Source: Poindextera sp035604135
GTDB lineage: Bacteria; Pseudomonadota; Alphaproteobacteria; Caulobacterales; Caulobacteraceae
Reading direction: 5' to 3'
DNA length: 64,000 bases
NCBI GenBank assembly: GCA_035604135.1
Contig: DATNJB010000038.1
Span: forward strand, 8,380-72,379
In this document: positions 7,788 through 16,141 of the stretch, piece after piece
How positions within the stretch are numbered: the first letter of the stretch is position 1
Layout: every line of letters begins with the position of its first letter
Position numbers and translations under genes: made by a program
The notes under the pieces: generated by a model
Databases searched by the model: none
Told to the model about the DNA's origin: nothing
Seen by the model: the letters and a program-made list of their open reading frames with translations, nothing else

Positions 7788-9203
7788 TCAGGCCGCTGAG
7801 GCGGCGGCCGACGCCATGTCCGCTCGGATGGTGCGCGAGGCCAACAGGTAGTGCAGCGCGCCCCAGACGTAGGCGACCATGGTCAGGATGATGCCGTACT
7901 GGGTCGCGTGAGCGAGCGTGGCCGAGCAGGCATGGGCCATCGCGTGGTTCAGGGCGATCCCGCCCGGGCATTGGGCCATAAAGTCTCCGGGGCCGGCGCT
8001 CCTCCACAGGGATTTGCCGAACAGGTCGATGACGACGCCGGTGAAGACCGGTCCGCCGCCCAGCGCGATCATGTTGAGGACGAAAAAGAGCAGGGCTGTC
8101 GCCGTCGCCCGCGCCCGCGGCTCGACCAGGTTGTGCAGGACCCCCCAGGTCGGGCCGAGGTAGGTGTAGCCGAAGATCCCCGGCAGGATGAGCATTGCCG
8201 CCGCGGCGATCCAGCTCGGGCTGAGGTAGATCGCCAGGTAGATGGGGGTGGCGATGGCGACGCCAATCGCCGGTGTCCAGGCATACCAGCGCCAGTCGCT
8301 CCTGCCGAGGCGATCGGCCACCGCCCCGCCGAGCAGGGTCCCGATGCCCGACGATATGCCGCCGATCGTGCCGAAGATGATCCCGACCTCGGCGTAGCTC
8401 AGGCCGAAGCGCCGGATGAAGTAGGGGGCGGCGAACTGGCCGATGCCGTAGCCGGCGAAGGAGACCAGCGTCAGGCCGGCGGTCATATGACGGAACGAGG
8501 GCCTGCGCCACATGCGCAAGGCCACCGCGATGAGCGAAGGCGCGGGCGTCGAGTCGGCGGGTTTCGGCGGCTCGGAGTAGCCGCGCGGCGGCTCCTTGAG
8601 CGTGAACGCGGTCAGCAACGCGAGCAGTATGCCCGGCAGGCCCACGATGACGAACGCCCAGCGCCAGCCGACGGTCTGCGCCAGGAGGCCGCCGGAAATC
8701 GCCCCGATCATGCCGCCCAGGGGGATGCCGAAGGAATAGGCTGACAGCGCCGTCGCCCGCTTGTCCGGCGCGTAGTAGTCGCTGATCAGAGACTGGGCAG
8801 AGGGCGAACATCCCGCCTCGCCGATGCCGACCCCGACGCGGCAGAGCAACAGCAGCGGAAAGCTGGCCGCCGCGCCGCACAGCGCCGTCATGCCCGACCA
8901 GATGGCCAGGCAAACAGAGATGATGGTGACGCGGCTCCTCTTCTCCGCCAGCCGCGCGATCGGGATGCCGAGGATGGTGTAGAGGAAGGCGAACGCGAAG
9001 CCGCCGAGCAGACCGAGTTCGGTATCGCTGATCTTCAAGTCAACCTTGATCGCCTGGCCAAGCGTGCCGACGATCGTCCGGTCGATGAAGTTGGAGGTGT
9101 AGACCAGCATCAGCAGGACAACGACCCACCGGGAGTAGCCCTGTGAAAACAGCGGCTTTGGCGGCGCGACGACGATCTCCGGCTCGACGACGGTGTCGGT
9201 CAT
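7788..9203 (-). CDS. MFS transporter, spinster-like
   Basis: This 471-residue protein has about twelve hydrophobic segments and the family's marks: NFIDRTIVGTL in helix 1, a loop-2/3 motif GIPIARLAEKRSR, and GVGIGEAGCSPS in helix 4, a motif seen in spinster-type MFS proteins. Such transporters move small organic molecules across the inner membrane by proton or gradient coupling; the substrate cannot be told. It lies 57 bp downstream of a similar MFS gene on the same strand, so the two look like an old tandem duplication, possibly cotranscribed. Confidence 0.9.
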   Translation of the reverse strand: MTDTVVEPEIVVAPPKPLFSQGYSRWVVVLLMLVYTSNFIDRTIVGTLGQAIKVDLKISDTELGLLGGFAFAFLYTILGIPIARLAEKRSRVTIISVCLAIWSGMTALCGAAASFPLLLLCRVGVGIGEAGCSPSAQSLISDYYAPDKRATALSAYSFGIPLGGMIGAISGGLLAQTVGWRWAFVIVGLPGILLALLTAFTLKEPPRGYSEPPKPADSTPAPSLIAVALRMWRRPSFRHMTAGLTLVSFAGYGIGQFAAPYFIRRFGLSYAEVGIIFGTIGGISSGIGTLLGGAVADRLGRSDWRWYAWTPAIGVAIATPIYLAIYLSPSWIAAAAMLILPGIFGYTYLGPTWGVLHNLVEPRARATATALLFFVLNMIALGGGPVFTGVVIDLFGKSLWRSAGPGDFMAQCPGGIALNHAMAHACSATLAHATQYGIILTMVAYVWGALHYLLASRTIRADMASAAASAA

Positions 9204-9260
9204 GCTCCCTCCCGATGAACGCTCACATTCAATCCAGTGATTCGTGCGGTGGCCCGGCCG

Positions 9261-10616
9261 TCAGCTCACCACGTCCGCCTGAAGCCGGCCGCGAGCGAGG
9301 AGGAAGAAGCCGCCGGACACCACGCTGAAGCAGCCGGTTATGATCATCGCCCAGCGCAGGCCCTCCGCCGCGCCCAGATGCTCCGTCTTGGCCAGGAAGT
9401 CGCTGACCGCCCCCAGGAACGGCGGGCCGAAACCCAGCCCGATCAGATTGAGGATGAGCAGTAGGAGCGCCGCGGCCGTCGCCCTCCGATGCGGCGCGAC
9501 GACGCTCTGCGCCGTCGAGTAGACGGCGCCGTACCAGATGGTGGAGATGACGCTGGGGATGAACACGAGCCCGAGCGCCACCAGGGTGTTCTGGATGGTG
9601 AAGAGGACGAAGTAGAGCGGCACGACCAGAATCGCCGCCACACCCGGCACCGTCGCGAAAGCGCGCCGATCCCCCGCTGCGGCGCGATCGGCGATCCAGC
9701 CGCCGATCAGGGTGCCGGCAAAGCCGCCGACGCCGATCATCAGGCCCAGTGCGGGGCCGAGGAAGCCCTTCGACTTCAGGCCGAACCCCGCGGCGAGGGC
9801 GGCGAGCTCGGCCGGATGGCAGCGCAGGAAGAAGGACGCGTTGAAGAAGAGATGGGCGTAGCCGACGAAGGCGGAGAAGCCGCTGGCCAGCGCCATGAAC
9901 CAGAAGGTCGGCTTGCCCGCCAAAGCCCTGATCGTGTCCACCAGGTCGTGGACGGGCTGGACGACGGCCTGGGCCACGCCGGGGGCGTCGAAGCGCGACG
10001 GCCTCGGCTCCCTGACCGTCACAGCGACCACGAGGGCGAGCACGATCCCCGGCGCGGCGGCGACGAGGAACGCCGCACGCCAGCCGTGCGGCCCGATGTC
10101 GGCGATCAGCCCGCCGACGGCGAGGCCGAGCAGCGTTCCGATCGGCACGCCCAGCGAATAGACTGACAGCCCCGACGCGCGTTGCTCAGGCGTCGACATA
10201 TCGGCGATCAGCGAGTGGGACGACGGGTTGCAACCGGCCTCGCCGAAGCCGACGCCGAGGCGCGCAAACGCCAGCGCTGTGAACCCGCCCGCCAGCCCGC
10301 AGAGCGCCGTGAAGCCGCTCCACACCGCGAGCGCGATCGCGATAAGCGCCGGCCGGCTCCAGCGGTCGGCCAGCCAGGCGATGGGGATGCCGAGGAAGGT
10401 GTAGAAGATGACGAACACCGGCCCGGTGAGCACGCCCATGGCGGTGTCTGAGATGTGCAGATCCTTCTCGATCGGCTCGACCAGGATCGACAGCATCTGC
10501 CGGTCAAGAAAGCTCAACGTATAGGCGATCATGAGAAGGGCGAGCACGTAACGCCGCAGGCCCACGCGCGGCAGGCCGGGCGCGGACGCGTCGGCCGGTA
10601 AGGCGGCGTCGGTCAT
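9261..10616 (-). CDS. MFS transporter, spinster-like (tandem paralogue)
   Basis: This 451-residue MFS protein resembles its downstream neighbour: SFLDRQMLSILVEPIEKDL in helix 1, GIPIAWLADRWSRP in the 2/3 loop, and GVGFGEAGCNPSSHSLIAD in helix 4. A conserved interior segment after helix 6 ends with VREP. I chose ATG 10616, preceded by GAGG at about 10 nt; a TTG 33 nt upstream would add an arginine-rich tail. Upstream, 118 bp separate it from the divergent GST gene. Substrate is unknown. Confidence 0.9.
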   Translation of the reverse strand: MTDAALPADASAPGLPRVGLRRYVLALLMIAYTLSFLDRQMLSILVEPIEKDLHISDTAMGVLTGPVFVIFYTFLGIPIAWLADRWSRPALIAIALAVWSGFTALCGLAGGFTALAFARLGVGFGEAGCNPSSHSLIADMSTPEQRASGLSVYSLGVPIGTLLGLAVGGLIADIGPHGWRAAFLVAAAPGIVLALVVAVTVREPRPSRFDAPGVAQAVVQPVHDLVDTIRALAGKPTFWFMALASGFSAFVGYAHLFFNASFFLRCHPAELAALAAGFGLKSKGFLGPALGLMIGVGGFAGTLIGGWIADRAAAGDRRAFATVPGVAAILVVPLYFVLFTIQNTLVALGLVFIPSVISTIWYGAVYSTAQSVVAPHRRATAAALLLLILNLIGLGFGPPFLGAVSDFLAKTEHLGAAEGLRWAMIITGCFSVVSGGFFLLARGRLQADVVS

Positions 10617-10734
10617 GCTGGCGTTTCCTCGAGACCCGTTGCGCCGCAAACGACGCGCTTTTCATCGACTTTGCGCTGGACTAGACCCCGGATTTGGCTT
10701 GCCGCCAAGGGGGCGGGCGAGCATGGAGACGCGC

Positions 10735-11373
10735 ATGGAAATCCTGATCGGCAACAAGTCTTGGTCGACGTGGTCGCTGCGCGCCTGGATTGCGCTCAAG
10801 CGGAGCGGTCAGCCGTTCACCGAAACCCCCATCAGGCTGCGACGGCCGGAGACGCGCGCCGAGGCGCACGCGGCCGGCTCGCCGACTGGCCTGGTCCCGG
10901 TGCTCAAGGACGGCGGCGTGACGGTCTGGGATTCGCTCGCAATCTGCGAATACCTCGCTGACCGGTTTCCGGAGGCCAAGCTATGGCCGGCAGATCCAGG
11001 CGCTCGCGCGGCGGCCCGCTCGGCGAGCGCGGAGATGCACAACGGCTTTCCCTCCCTGCGCGGCGAGTGCCCCATGGACCTTGCTCTGACCACCAAGGCC
11101 GATCTCTCGGAGATGACCGCCGAGGAAATCCGGCGCATCGTCGTGCTTTGGAACGATCTGCGCAGCCGGTTCGGCGCCGGTGGACCGTTCCTGGTCGGCG
11201 CCTGGTCGATCGCCGACGCCTTCTACACGCCGGTCGCCACCCGCTTCCGCAGCTATGGCATCCACTTGAGCGACTATGGCGACCAAGGCGCCGCCGGCGC
11301 CTATGCCGAAGCGCTGCTTGAGACGCCCGAGTTCAAGGCGTGGGAGGCGGCGGCCCTGGCCGAGCCTCGATAA
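10735..11373 (+). CDS. Glutathione S-transferase family protein
   Basis: The 212-residue product starts with the GST thioredoxin-fold strand and active-site region (EILIGNKSWSTWSLRAWIAL), where a serine of the SxWS stretch is the likely glutathione-contact residue. SPTGLVPVLKDGG carries the cis-proline, and VWDSLAICEYLADRFPE is the glutathione gamma-glutamyl contact site. The all-alpha C-terminal domain includes SIADAFYTPVATRF. It probably detoxifies electrophiles with glutathione. ATG 10735 gives the usual N-terminus and is preceded by GGAG; ATG 10723 would add four residues. It is followed 26 bp later by the NAD-binding/DoxX-like gene. Confidence 0.92.
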   Translation: MEILIGNKSWSTWSLRAWIALKRSGQPFTETPIRLRRPETRAEAHAAGSPTGLVPVLKDGGVTVWDSLAICEYLADRFPEAKLWPADPGARAAARSASAEMHNGFPSLRGECPMDLALTTKADLSEMTAEEIRRIVVLWNDLRSRFGAGGPFLVGAWSIADAFYTPVATRFRSYGIHLSDYGDQGAAGAYAEALLETPEFKAWEAAALAEPR

Positions 11374-11399
11374 GCGCCGCGGGCGGGGGCGCGAGCCCG

Positions 11400-12692
11400 A
11401 TGCGGGTCCTGGTCATTGGCGGCTATGGCCTGATCGGCGGATATGTCATGGCCGCGCTGCATCGCGAGCGTTGGAAGATCATCGGCGCGGGCCGCGAGAT
11501 CGCCCCCGCTGCCCGGCGCTTGCCCTTCGCCGCCTGGGTGATGGTCGACCTGCGGCGCATGCGTGAGCCAACCCAATGGGCGCATCTGCTGGTCGGCGTC
11601 GATGCGGTGGTCAACTGCGCGGGCGCGCTGCAAGAGAGCCCGCGCGACGACCTCGCCGTCGTCCACGTCGAGGCGATGCGGGCCCTTTTCGCGGCCTGCG
11701 CCACGGCCGGCGTGCGCAAGATCGTTCACATCTCGGCCGCGGGCCTCGACGGCCAAGTGACCCGTTACGCCGAGACCAAGCGCGACGCCGAGGCGGCGCT
11801 CCGCGGCACCGACCTCGATTGGGCGATCCTCAGGCCGGCGCTGGTGCTCGCGCCCGCGGCCTACGGCGGCAGCGCGCTGCTGCGCGGGTTGGCCGCATTC
11901 CCTGGCTTCATCCCGGCGCTGTTCGCCGACCGCCTTGTGCAGGTCGTCTCCGCCGAGGACGTCGCTGAGGCCGTCGTCCGCTGCGTCCAGCCTGGCGCGC
12001 CCGGCCGGATCGCGCTCGACATCGCCGCGCCGTCCGCGACCAGCCTGCGCGACATCCTGCTGGCGCTCCGGACGTGGCTTGGCCTGCCGCCCGCCCCCGT
12101 GATTGCCGTCCCGGCGGCGATCGGACGGCTGGCCGCCTGGGCCGCCGACGCCGTCGCGGCGCTGGGTTGGCGCAGCCCCATGCGCTCGACCTCGCTCGCC
12201 CAGCTTGCAGGCGGCGTCGAGGCGCGCGGACCGGGCGCGGAAGCCGTGCTCGGCTTTGCGCCGAAGAGCCTGGACGAGATGCTCGCCGGCTGGCCTTCCG
12301 GCGTTCAAGAGCGATGGTTCGCCCGGCTCTACTTCCTGAAACCCTTCGGCCTCGTCGCCCTGATCGCCTTCTGGCTGGTCTCCGGCGTCATCGGCCTGAC
12401 CGTCGGCCGCCAGCAGGCGGCCGGCCTGCTGACGCCGCCCCTCGCCCCGCCGCTCGCCAACGCCGCGGTGGCGGCCGGCGGACTGCTCGACGTCGCGCTC
12501 GCCGCCCTCGCCTGCTTTCGCCGCACCGCGCCGGCGGCGCTGAAAGGCATGGTCGCGCTCAGCGCGGCCTATCTCGCCGGCGCGACCTTGGTCCGGCCCG
12601 ACCTTTGGACCGACCCGCTCGGGCCGCTGGTCAAGGCCGTTCCGGCCGCGCTCCTGGCGCTGATGGTGCTGGCGGTCATGGACGAGCGCTGA
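11400..12692 (+). CDS. NAD(P)-binding SDR-like domain fused to a DoxX-like membrane domain
   Basis: This 430-residue protein has an N-terminal Rossmann domain of the extended/atypical SDR type (VLVIGGYGLIGGYVM) running to about residue 300, with VVNCAGALQ and KIVHISAAGLDG. The C-terminal 130 residues hold four hydrophobic helices (from FGLVALIAFWLVSGVIGLTVG) typical of DoxX-like membrane proteins. The fusion is known in proteobacteria, but its substrate is not. The Rossmann part should face the cytoplasm. Its stop overlaps the next start by one base (TGATG at 12690-12694), so it is coupled to the DUF2269 membrane gene. Confidence 0.88.
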   Translation: MRVLVIGGYGLIGGYVMAALHRERWKIIGAGREIAPAARRLPFAAWVMVDLRRMREPTQWAHLLVGVDAVVNCAGALQESPRDDLAVVHVEAMRALFAACATAGVRKIVHISAAGLDGQVTRYAETKRDAEAALRGTDLDWAILRPALVLAPAAYGGSALLRGLAAFPGFIPALFADRLVQVVSAEDVAEAVVRCVQPGAPGRIALDIAAPSATSLRDILLALRTWLGLPPAPVIAVPAAIGRLAAWAADAVAALGWRSPMRSTSLAQLAGGVEARGPGAEAVLGFAPKSLDEMLAGWPSGVQERWFARLYFLKPFGLVALIAFWLVSGVIGLTVGRQQAAGLLTPPLAPPLANAAVAAGGLLDVALAALACFRRTAPAALKGMVALSAAYLAGATLVRPDLWTDPLGPLVKAVPAALLALMVLAVMDER

Positions 12693-13162
12693 TGGGCCCG
12701 ATCTTCCTCATCAAGACCCTGCACGTGATCGGGGCCACGGTTCTGCTCGGGACAGGCGCCGGCATCGCCTTCTTCATGGTCATGGCGGACAGGACGCGCG
12801 ACGCGCGACTCATCGCCCACACCGCGGGCGTCGTCGTGGTCGCCGACGTCCTGTTCACCGCCAGCGCCATCGTGCTGCAGCCAGTCACCGGCATCGTTCT
12901 GGCGGCGGTCGAACACCAGCCTCTAGGCCAGCCCTGGATTCTGCTCAGCCTCGCCCTCTACCTCGTCGCAGGCGTCTTCTGGCTGCCGGTGGTCTGGATT
13001 CAGCTGCGAGTGCGCGATCTCGCACGCGCGGCCGCGGCGGCTGGCGAGCCGCTGCCCGCCGCCTACCACCGGCTCTATCGCGTGTGGTTCGCCTTCGGAT
13101 TCCCCGCCTTTGCCGCGGTGATCGCCATCATCTGGCTGATGGTCGCCAAACCTCCGCTTTAG
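12692..13162 (+). CDS. DUF2269 integral membrane protein
   Basis: The 156-residue product has four predicted membrane helices: KTLHVIGATVLLGTGAGIAFF, VVVVADVLFTASAIVLQPVTG, a helix around LALYLVAGVFWLPVVW and the C-terminal FGFPAFAAVIAIIWLMV. It matches DUF2269, whose function is unknown; the conserved KxLHVIG with its histidine recalls haem- or metal-coordinating membrane families, but this is only a resemblance. It is translationally coupled to the preceding SDR/DoxX-like gene by a one-base overlap and shares four bases of stop codon with convergent rpsD. Confidence 0.85.
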   Translation: MGPIFLIKTLHVIGATVLLGTGAGIAFFMVMADRTRDARLIAHTAGVVVVADVLFTASAIVLQPVTGIVLAAVEHQPLGQPWILLSLALYLVAGVFWLPVVWIQLRVRDLARAAAAAGEPLPAAYHRLYRVWFAFGFPAFAAVIAIIWLMVAKPPL

Positions 13163-13776
13163 GAGGCGTAGAACTCGACGATCAGGTTCGGCTCCATCTT
13201 CACCGGATAGGGCACCTCGGCCAGTTCCGGCGCACGGACGAACTTCGCCGACAGGCCCTTGCCGTCCACCTCGAGATAGTCAGGCACGTCCCGTTCCGGC
13301 GACTGGATGGCTTCGAGCACCAGCGCCATGTTGCGCGAGCGCTCGCGCACCGAGACGACGTCGCCCGGCTTCACGCGGTAGGAGGCGATGTTCACCCGCT
13401 TGCCGTTCACCAGCACGTGCCCGTGGTTGACGAACTGGCGCGCGGCGAAGACCGTCGGTACGAACTTGGCGCGATAGACCACCGCGTCCAGCCGGCTCTC
13501 CAGAAGCGCGATCAGCGTCTCGGCGGTGTTGCCGCGCTTGCGGGCGGCGTCCTCATAGGTGCGGGCGAACTGCTTTTCCGTGAGGTTGCCGTAGTAGCCC
13601 TTCAGCTTCTGTTTGGCGCGCAGCTGCAGGCCAAAGTCAGAGATCTTCTGGCGCCGGCGCTGGCCGTGCTGGCCGGGGCCGTAGGAGCGTTGGTTGACCG
13701 GGGATTTCGGGCGACCCCAGATGTTCTCGCCCATCCGGCGGTCGAGCTTGTACTTCGCCGATTGGCGCTTCGACAT
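13159..13776 (-). CDS. rpsD: 30S ribosomal protein S4
   Basis: S4 (205 aa) is a primary 16S rRNA-binding protein that nucleates small-subunit assembly. The sequence has the N-terminal KYKLDRRMGENIWGRPKSP, the interior RESKxxYG-like QKLKGYYGNLTEKQF, and the S4 RNA-binding domain at about 95-155 (LESRLDAVVYRAKF, FAARQFVNHGHVLVNGKRVNIASY). The N-terminus has few cysteines, so it is the zinc-free form. It stands alone, not in the alpha operon, as is usual in alphaproteobacteria. The 177 bp upstream, up to the DUF899 gene, holds no other gene I can support. Confidence 0.98.
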   Translation of the reverse strand: MSKRQSAKYKLDRRMGENIWGRPKSPVNQRSYGPGQHGQRRRQKISDFGLQLRAKQKLKGYYGNLTEKQFARTYEDAARKRGNTAETLIALLESRLDAVVYRAKFVPTVFAARQFVNHGHVLVNGKRVNIASYRVKPGDVVSVRERSRNMALVLEAIQSPERDVPDYLEVDGKGLSAKFVRAPELAEVPYPVKMEPNLIVEFYAS

Positions 13777-13953
13777 AAGTCGTCTCTTTCAACTCGATGC
13801 AGTCCGGCTTGGCCCAGGACGGCCAGGCGATCTCAACGGCGGCGCACGCATCACCCGTCATCGACCCGAACGCGGCTGGTCGGCCTGGTGCGGGAAGGCC
13901 GGGTGTATGGCGACGAGACGCCGAAAAGTCAATTGCGGCGGGCGGCTGAGCGC

Positions 13954-14661
13954 CTAGTCTTCGTACTCCAGCGACGGGTACCAGTCCGCGCCGCGACCCT
14001 CAGGCGTCATGTCGAGCACAGCCCACAGCGGCGCGGGGTCCGGCGCGCCGCGGGGGTCCTGGCCCGGGTCGCTCGCGATCATCTCCTGCGACCAGAAGTG
14101 ACGGATCGTGCCGTCGCGCCGAGTGAACACAGCAGGCCCCCCAGGATCAGACCCGTCATCTGGAGTTCCCGCATAGTCCCGCGAGAAGTTGTCGTTGAGG
14201 GCGCTCGCAACCCTGAGGTTCTTCCAGCGACGCTCGCGCTTCACCGCCGCGAGCCGCTCCACCGGCGAGCGCGCGACCACCACGAGCGACGCCCTCTGGG
14301 CGATGTCGTCAGCATTGCCGTCCCAGGCGTCCAGCAGGTTCGTGCACATCGGGCACGGCTTCTCGCGTTCCGGGCCGAACATGTAGTTGTAGACCACCAG
14401 CGTCTCTTTGTCGCCGAACAGGCCGGCGAGGTCGCTCGGGCCGTCTTCGGTATCGAAGCGATAGTCTGTGCTGACGGGCGCGCCAGGCGGCAATGCCCGG
14501 CGCATCGCCGCCACCCTCTCGATATGGCGGCGGAGCTCGAGCTCCTCGGCGAGCAGCGCCGTGCGCGCAGCGCGATATTCCGCGCTTTCGTTCTTGATCC
14601 GCACCGGATTGTCGCGCGCGAGTTGGGCTGCCGGCGTTAGCGTCTCGGTCTTGGCGTCCAC
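13954..14661 (-). CDS. DUF899 family thioredoxin-like protein
   Basis: This 235-residue protein matches the DUF899 family: an N-terminal AAQLARDNPVRIKNESAEYR-type helix, a VSTDYRF strand, then KPCPMCTNLLDAWDGN with a CPMC motif in the thioredoxin-like active-site position. SLVVVARSPVERL follows, then a C-terminal HFWSQEMI and PLWAVLDMTPEGRG. The family is predicted to be redox-related, but the reaction is unknown. I chose GTG 14661 since GAGGAG lies six bases upstream and the next residues (DAKTETLTPAAQLARDN) are family-like. It is divergent from a VOC gene across a region with a 14-bp direct repeat. Confidence 0.85.
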   Translation of the reverse strand: MDAKTETLTPAAQLARDNPVRIKNESAEYRAARTALLAEELELRRHIERVAAMRRALPPGAPVSTDYRFDTEDGPSDLAGLFGDKETLVVYNYMFGPEREKPCPMCTNLLDAWDGNADDIAQRASLVVVARSPVERLAAVKRERRWKNLRVASALNDNFSRDYAGTPDDGSDPGGPAVFTRRDGTIRHFWSQEMIASDPGQDPRGAPDPAPLWAVLDMTPEGRGADWYPSLEYED

Positions 14662-14728
14662 TTGTATCTCCTCAGCATGGCGTGTCGCAGGCGTAGGACG
14701 AACGGCGACGGCATTATCCGACACTCGC

Positions 14729-14782
14729 CTGCTGTCGGGAACACCGTCGGCAACGGAATGTTCTCATGCTGCTGTCGGGAAC
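14729..14782. repeat. 14-bp direct repeat in divergent promoter region (possible operator)
   Basis: The sequence CTGCTGTCGGGAAC occurs exactly at 14729-14742 and 14769-14782, 40 bp apart start to start (about four helical turns), between the divergent DUF899 and VOC genes. A related CCGTCGGCAAC lies between them. The spacing suits a regulator that binds the same face of DNA twice, but no cognate regulator is adjacent. Confidence 0.5.
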
Positions 14783-14833
14783 GTGTCAGCAGCCACGTCC
14801 TTAAGGCGCGAACCACTTCAAGGAGAGCCAGCC

Positions 14834-15304
14834 ATGCCGACGATCACCCCGTTTCTGTGGTTCGACAACCAGGCCGAGGAGGCCGTCGCCTTCTATCTGT
14901 CCGTGTTCAAGAACGCCAAAGCCGGTCCTGTGTCGCGCTACGGCGACGCCGGGCCTGGGCCGAAGGGCCAGGTCAGGGTCGCCTCGTTCGAGATCGACGG
15001 CATGGCCTTCAACGCGCTGAACGGCGGGCCCCAGTACAAATTCACCGAGGCGGTCTCGTTCATGATCGCCTGCAAGGACCAGGCGGAGGTGGACTGGTAC
15101 TGGGAGAAGCTGAGCGAAGGCGGCGAGCCCGGTCCGTGCGGGTGGCTCAAGGACAAGTTCGGCCTCTCGTGGCAGGTCGTGCCCGAAGTGCTGCCCGGGC
15201 TGGTCGGCAACCCGGACCCCGCCAAGGCGAGGCGCGCCACCGAAGCCATGCTCCAGATGGGCAAGCTCGACATCGCCGCGCTGGAGGCGGCGGCCTCGGG
15301 CTAG
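14834..15304 (+). CDS. VOC-superfamily (PhnB / 3-demethylubiquinone methyltransferase-like) protein
   Basis: The 156-residue protein begins TITPFLWFDNQAEEAVAFYLSVF, the signature of PhnB-type VOC proteins, and has the second half ALNGGPQYKFTEAVSFMIAC with CGWLKDKFGLSWQVVPEVLP. These two beta-alpha-beta-beta-beta modules make one glyoxalase-like fold. Members are often annotated as 3-demethylubiquinone-9 3-methyltransferase, but that activity is not supported for most; treat as uncharacterised. An AGGAG site lies seven bases before ATG 14834. Divergent from DUF899. Confidence 0.88.
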   Translation: MPTITPFLWFDNQAEEAVAFYLSVFKNAKAGPVSRYGDAGPGPKGQVRVASFEIDGMAFNALNGGPQYKFTEAVSFMIACKDQAEVDWYWEKLSEGGEPGPCGWLKDKFGLSWQVVPEVLPGLVGNPDPAKARRATEAMLQMGKLDIAALEAAASG

Positions 15305-15323
15305 CCGCCTCCCCTGGCCTCGG

Positions 15324-16037
15324 TCAGTGGTGATCGCGGTCGTGGTCGAAGCCGCGGTCGTGATCGCCGTGGTCGAAGCCGCGGTCGTGGTCGCCCTCGT
15401 GCTCGTGGAACCAGAAGCGGTGATACGGATACGGCCGGTAGATCCAATGGCCGCCGTACCAGAGCCAGGGGTCGTACCAGCCCGGCGCTTCGTAGACGAT
15501 ATCCCCATAGACCGGACCGGGATAGAACGGCTCGGCGCCGTCGCGCAGCACATAGCCCGGCGGGCAGTTGGGGTTGTTCTCAGCCGCGGACGCGTTGCCG
15601 ATCGCCCCGCCCGCCACCGCGCCCAGCGCGCCGCCCGCGACGATGCCCGCGCCGCGGTCGTAGCGCCCGGCTGCGGCGCCGCCGACGATGGCGCCCAGGA
15701 TGCCGCCGATCACGGCGCCGGCGGCGGTGCTGTTCTCGCGCTGCGCGATGCAATTGGCCGCAGCCCAGCGCTCGGCTTCGTAGCTGTAGCGGTCGTCCTG
15801 GTCGCGCGCCTCGGCCGATTGATCGTACTGGGCGGCGTCCGGCGAATAGCCCGGCGGCGGCGGTACGTTATAGGGTCCGCCTTGATAGGTCTGATCGGGC
15901 GGCGGCGGAGCGCCCTGGTCGCTCTGGTCGGGCGGCGGTGGGCCATAGCCGTTCTGCGCCCAGGCGGGCGCAACACCCGTCAGCGCCGTGGCGGCGGCCA
16001 GGGCCAACGTCGTGGTTCGAATACTCATGCGGATCAT
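15324..16037 (-). CDS. Exported glycine-zipper (YMGG-like) protein with His/Asp-rich tail
   Basis: The 237-residue protein starts with a signal peptide (TTTLALAAATALTGVAPAWAQ). A proline/glutamine-rich spacer follows, then a glycine-zipper membrane hairpin (GAVIGGILGAIVGGAAAGR, then AGGALGAVAGGAIGNA) that could insert in the outer membrane. Next is an aromatic segment (WYDPWLWYGGHW), and the end is an almost pure His/Asp/Gly/Arg tail with the repeat GDHDRGFDH. The tail could bind metal ions, though this is only an inference from composition. ATG 16037 has GGAG nine bases upstream; ATG 16028 is possible. It shares no operon with its neighbours. Confidence 0.82.
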   Translation of the reverse strand: MIRMSIRTTTLALAAATALTGVAPAWAQNGYGPPPPDQSDQGAPPPPDQTYQGGPYNVPPPPGYSPDAAQYDQSAEARDQDDRYSYEAERWAAANCIAQRENSTAAGAVIGGILGAIVGGAAAGRYDRGAGIVAGGALGAVAGGAIGNASAAENNPNCPPGYVLRDGAEPFYPGPVYGDIVYEAPGWYDPWLWYGGHWIYRPYPYHRFWFHEHEGDHDRGFDHGDHDRGFDHDRDHH

Positions 16038-16141
16038 CGGATCACTCTCCAGACCGTCGCAAACGCCGCCCCCGCATGAGCCGCTATCCTGCCAAGCCTG
16101 AACGGAGGCTGAACCTCCTGGAGTCGGTTACCGCTCCGTCG

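Noticed and set aside
6718..8913. A 731-codon frame joining the PDZ protein to sequence inside the MFS gene
   Set aside because: The part above 7695 is in the MFS gene in another frame and is not protein-like; GTG 7695 has a good GGAGG.
7788..10616. Tandem MFS pair as a special system
   Set aside because: Duplicated transporters of this type are common, and no special feature links them to the neighbouring genes.
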